A stretch of DNA of 5,774 bases, taken from contig VGXH01000139.1 in NCBI GenBank assembly GCA_016873405.1, positions 1 through 5,774 of the forward strand. The letters are read 5' to 3'. Every line of letters begins with the position of its first letter. The stretch's first letter is position 1. The notes beneath the pieces were generated by a model, which saw nothing but the letters and a program-made list of their open reading frames with translations, was not told the origin of the DNA and ran no database searches. Position numbers and translations under genes: made by a program. Positions 4,931 through 5,774 of the stretch are shown one piece after another. Source of the DNA: a bacterium. Its GTDB lineage: Bacteria; Krumholzibacteriota; Krumholzibacteria; LZORAL124-64-63.

Positions 4931-5774
4931 ATGGACCACAACGTGCTGAACGCCCTGACGGAGATCGTCAGGGAGAAGAACATCGACAAGGCGATCATCA
5001 TCGAGTCGCTCGAGGCCGGGGGGCAGTCGGCCGCCCGCAAGAAGCTGGGCGCCGAGGCGAACATCGATGCGCGGGTCGACCCGGTGACCGGCGAAATGAC
5101 CGTCGAGATGGTCAAGACGGTGGTCGAGGAGCTGGATGACCCGGACACGGACATCTCGCTCGAGGAGGCGCAGCTCGAGTTCGGCGACGAGGTGGGCCTG
5201 GGCGACGAGGTCCGCTGGCCGATGGACATCAAGGAATTCGGCCGCAACGCCATCCTGGTGGCCAAGCAGATCCTGGTGCAGAAGGTCCGTGAGGCCGAGC
5301 GCGCCCAGATCTACGAGGAGTACAAGGACCGGGTGAACGAGATCATCGTCGGCACCGTGCAGCAGGTCGACCGCGGCAACGTGCTGGTGAACCTGGGCCG
5401 CACCGAGGCGATGATGCCGTTCCGCGAGCAGATCCGCGGCGAGAAGCTGCACCAGGGCAAGACGGTGCGCTGCTTCATCATCGAGGTGCTGGACAACGCC
5501 AAGGGCCCGCAGGTCATCCTCTCGCGCAGCCATCCCGGGTTCCTGAAGGCGCTGTTCGAGCAGGAAGTGCCGGAGATCCAGGAGAAGATCGTCGAGATCA
5601 AGGCCGTGGCGCGCGAGCCGGGCACCCGCTCGAAGATCGCCGTGGTCAGCCACGACGACCGCGTGGACCCGGTGGGCTCCTGCGTGGGCATGAAGGGCAG
5701 CCGCGTGCAGGCCGTGACGCGGGAGCTGTCCGGCGAGCGCGTGGACATCGTGCCCTGGAGCCAGGAGCCGAGCC
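4931..5774 (+). CDS. nusA: Transcription termination/antitermination factor NusA (3' end beyond window)
   Basis: NusA binds RNA polymerase and nascent RNA, promoting pausing and intrinsic termination, and takes part in antitermination complexes. Only the first 281 residues are in the window. The RNA-polymerase-binding N-terminal domain covers about 1-125 (GAEANI 40-45, QILVQKVREAER 113-124). The S1 domain follows at about 135-200 (IIVGTVQQVDRGNVLVNLG 138-156), ending in VILSRSHP (195-202). The first KH domain then begins, with SKIAVVSHDDRVDPVGSCVG (234-253) and its GMKG loop (253-256). The second KH domain and any C-terminal repeats lie outside. ATG 4931 has a good AGGAG site and is three bases after rimP, so both share the upstream promoter and attenuator. 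One oddity is a Gly-Gly pair at 30-31, coded by six consecutive Gs (5018-5023), in a stretch that is normally helical. The identification is certain. Confidence 0.98.
   Translation, partial: MDHNVLNALTEIVREKNIDKAIIIESLEAGGQSAARKKLGAEANIDARVDPVTGEMTVEMVKTVVEELDDPDTDISLEEAQLEFGDEVGLGDEVRWPMDIKEFGRNAILVAKQILVQKVREAERAQIYEEYKDRVNEIIVGTVQQVDRGNVLVNLGRTEAMMPFREQIRGEKLHQGKTVRCFIIEVLDNAKGPQVILSRSHPGFLKALFEQEVPEIQEKIVEIKAVAREPGTRSKIAVVSHDDRVDPVGSCVGMKGSRVQAVTRELSGERVDIVPWSQEPS

Noticed and set aside
3851..5653. A 600-codon open frame on the minus strand opposite rimP and nusA
   Set aside because: It is antisense to two certain genes, its translation is dominated by His, Asp, Leu and Arg in low-complexity fashion, and long antisense frames are expected where third positions are almost all G or C.
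1..5774. CRISPR array, tRNA, rRNA, insertion sequence or attachment site
   Set aside because: I saw no regularly spaced repeats, no tRNA-like cloverleaf, no transposase motifs and no flanking direct repeats.

Overview
The window is a very GC-rich bacterial segment in which every gene I accept lies on the plus strand. Most third codon positions are G or C. The organism cannot be named with certainty. A GC-rich genome carrying secreted proteins that end in dockerin-like double calcium loops fits FCB-side candidate phyla such as Eisenbacteria or Krumholzibacteria, or a deltaproteobacterial-type lineage. This is inference from style, not a database result.

Layout. Positions 2-349 are the C-terminal end of a secreted protein whose start lies outside the window; it finishes in two dockerin-like loops, and a GC hairpin encloses its stop codon. 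Positions 444-1010 encode an unrecognised secreted protein with a clear signal peptide and a tight cluster of five cysteines. Positions 1126-3906 form a likely three-gene operon: an ABC exporter ATPase, its ABC-2 permease (genes overlapping by 11 bases) and a SAM-dependent methyltransferase 32 bases further on. A GC hairpin without a T tract follows.

The gap at 3907-4240 is the main regulatory region. It holds the GC hairpin, an unusually AT-rich island flanked by nested inverted repeats, a 12-base palindrome, a good sigma-70-like promoter (TTGCCC, 17 bases, TATATT) and a short leader ending in a textbook intrinsic terminator with eight Ts. Downstream are rimP (30S ribosome maturation), probably starting at a TTG, and nusA (transcription elongation and termination factor), which runs off the window edge. 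A terminator between promoter and rimP means the rimP-nusA operon is probably controlled by attenuation. NusA itself acts on pausing and termination, so feedback is plausible.

Nothing here is a wholly new system. The observations most worth a second look are the rimP leader, with its duplicated GGTGGGC segment able to build alternative hairpins, the AT-rich inverted-repeat island upstream of it, and the small Cys-cluster secreted protein.
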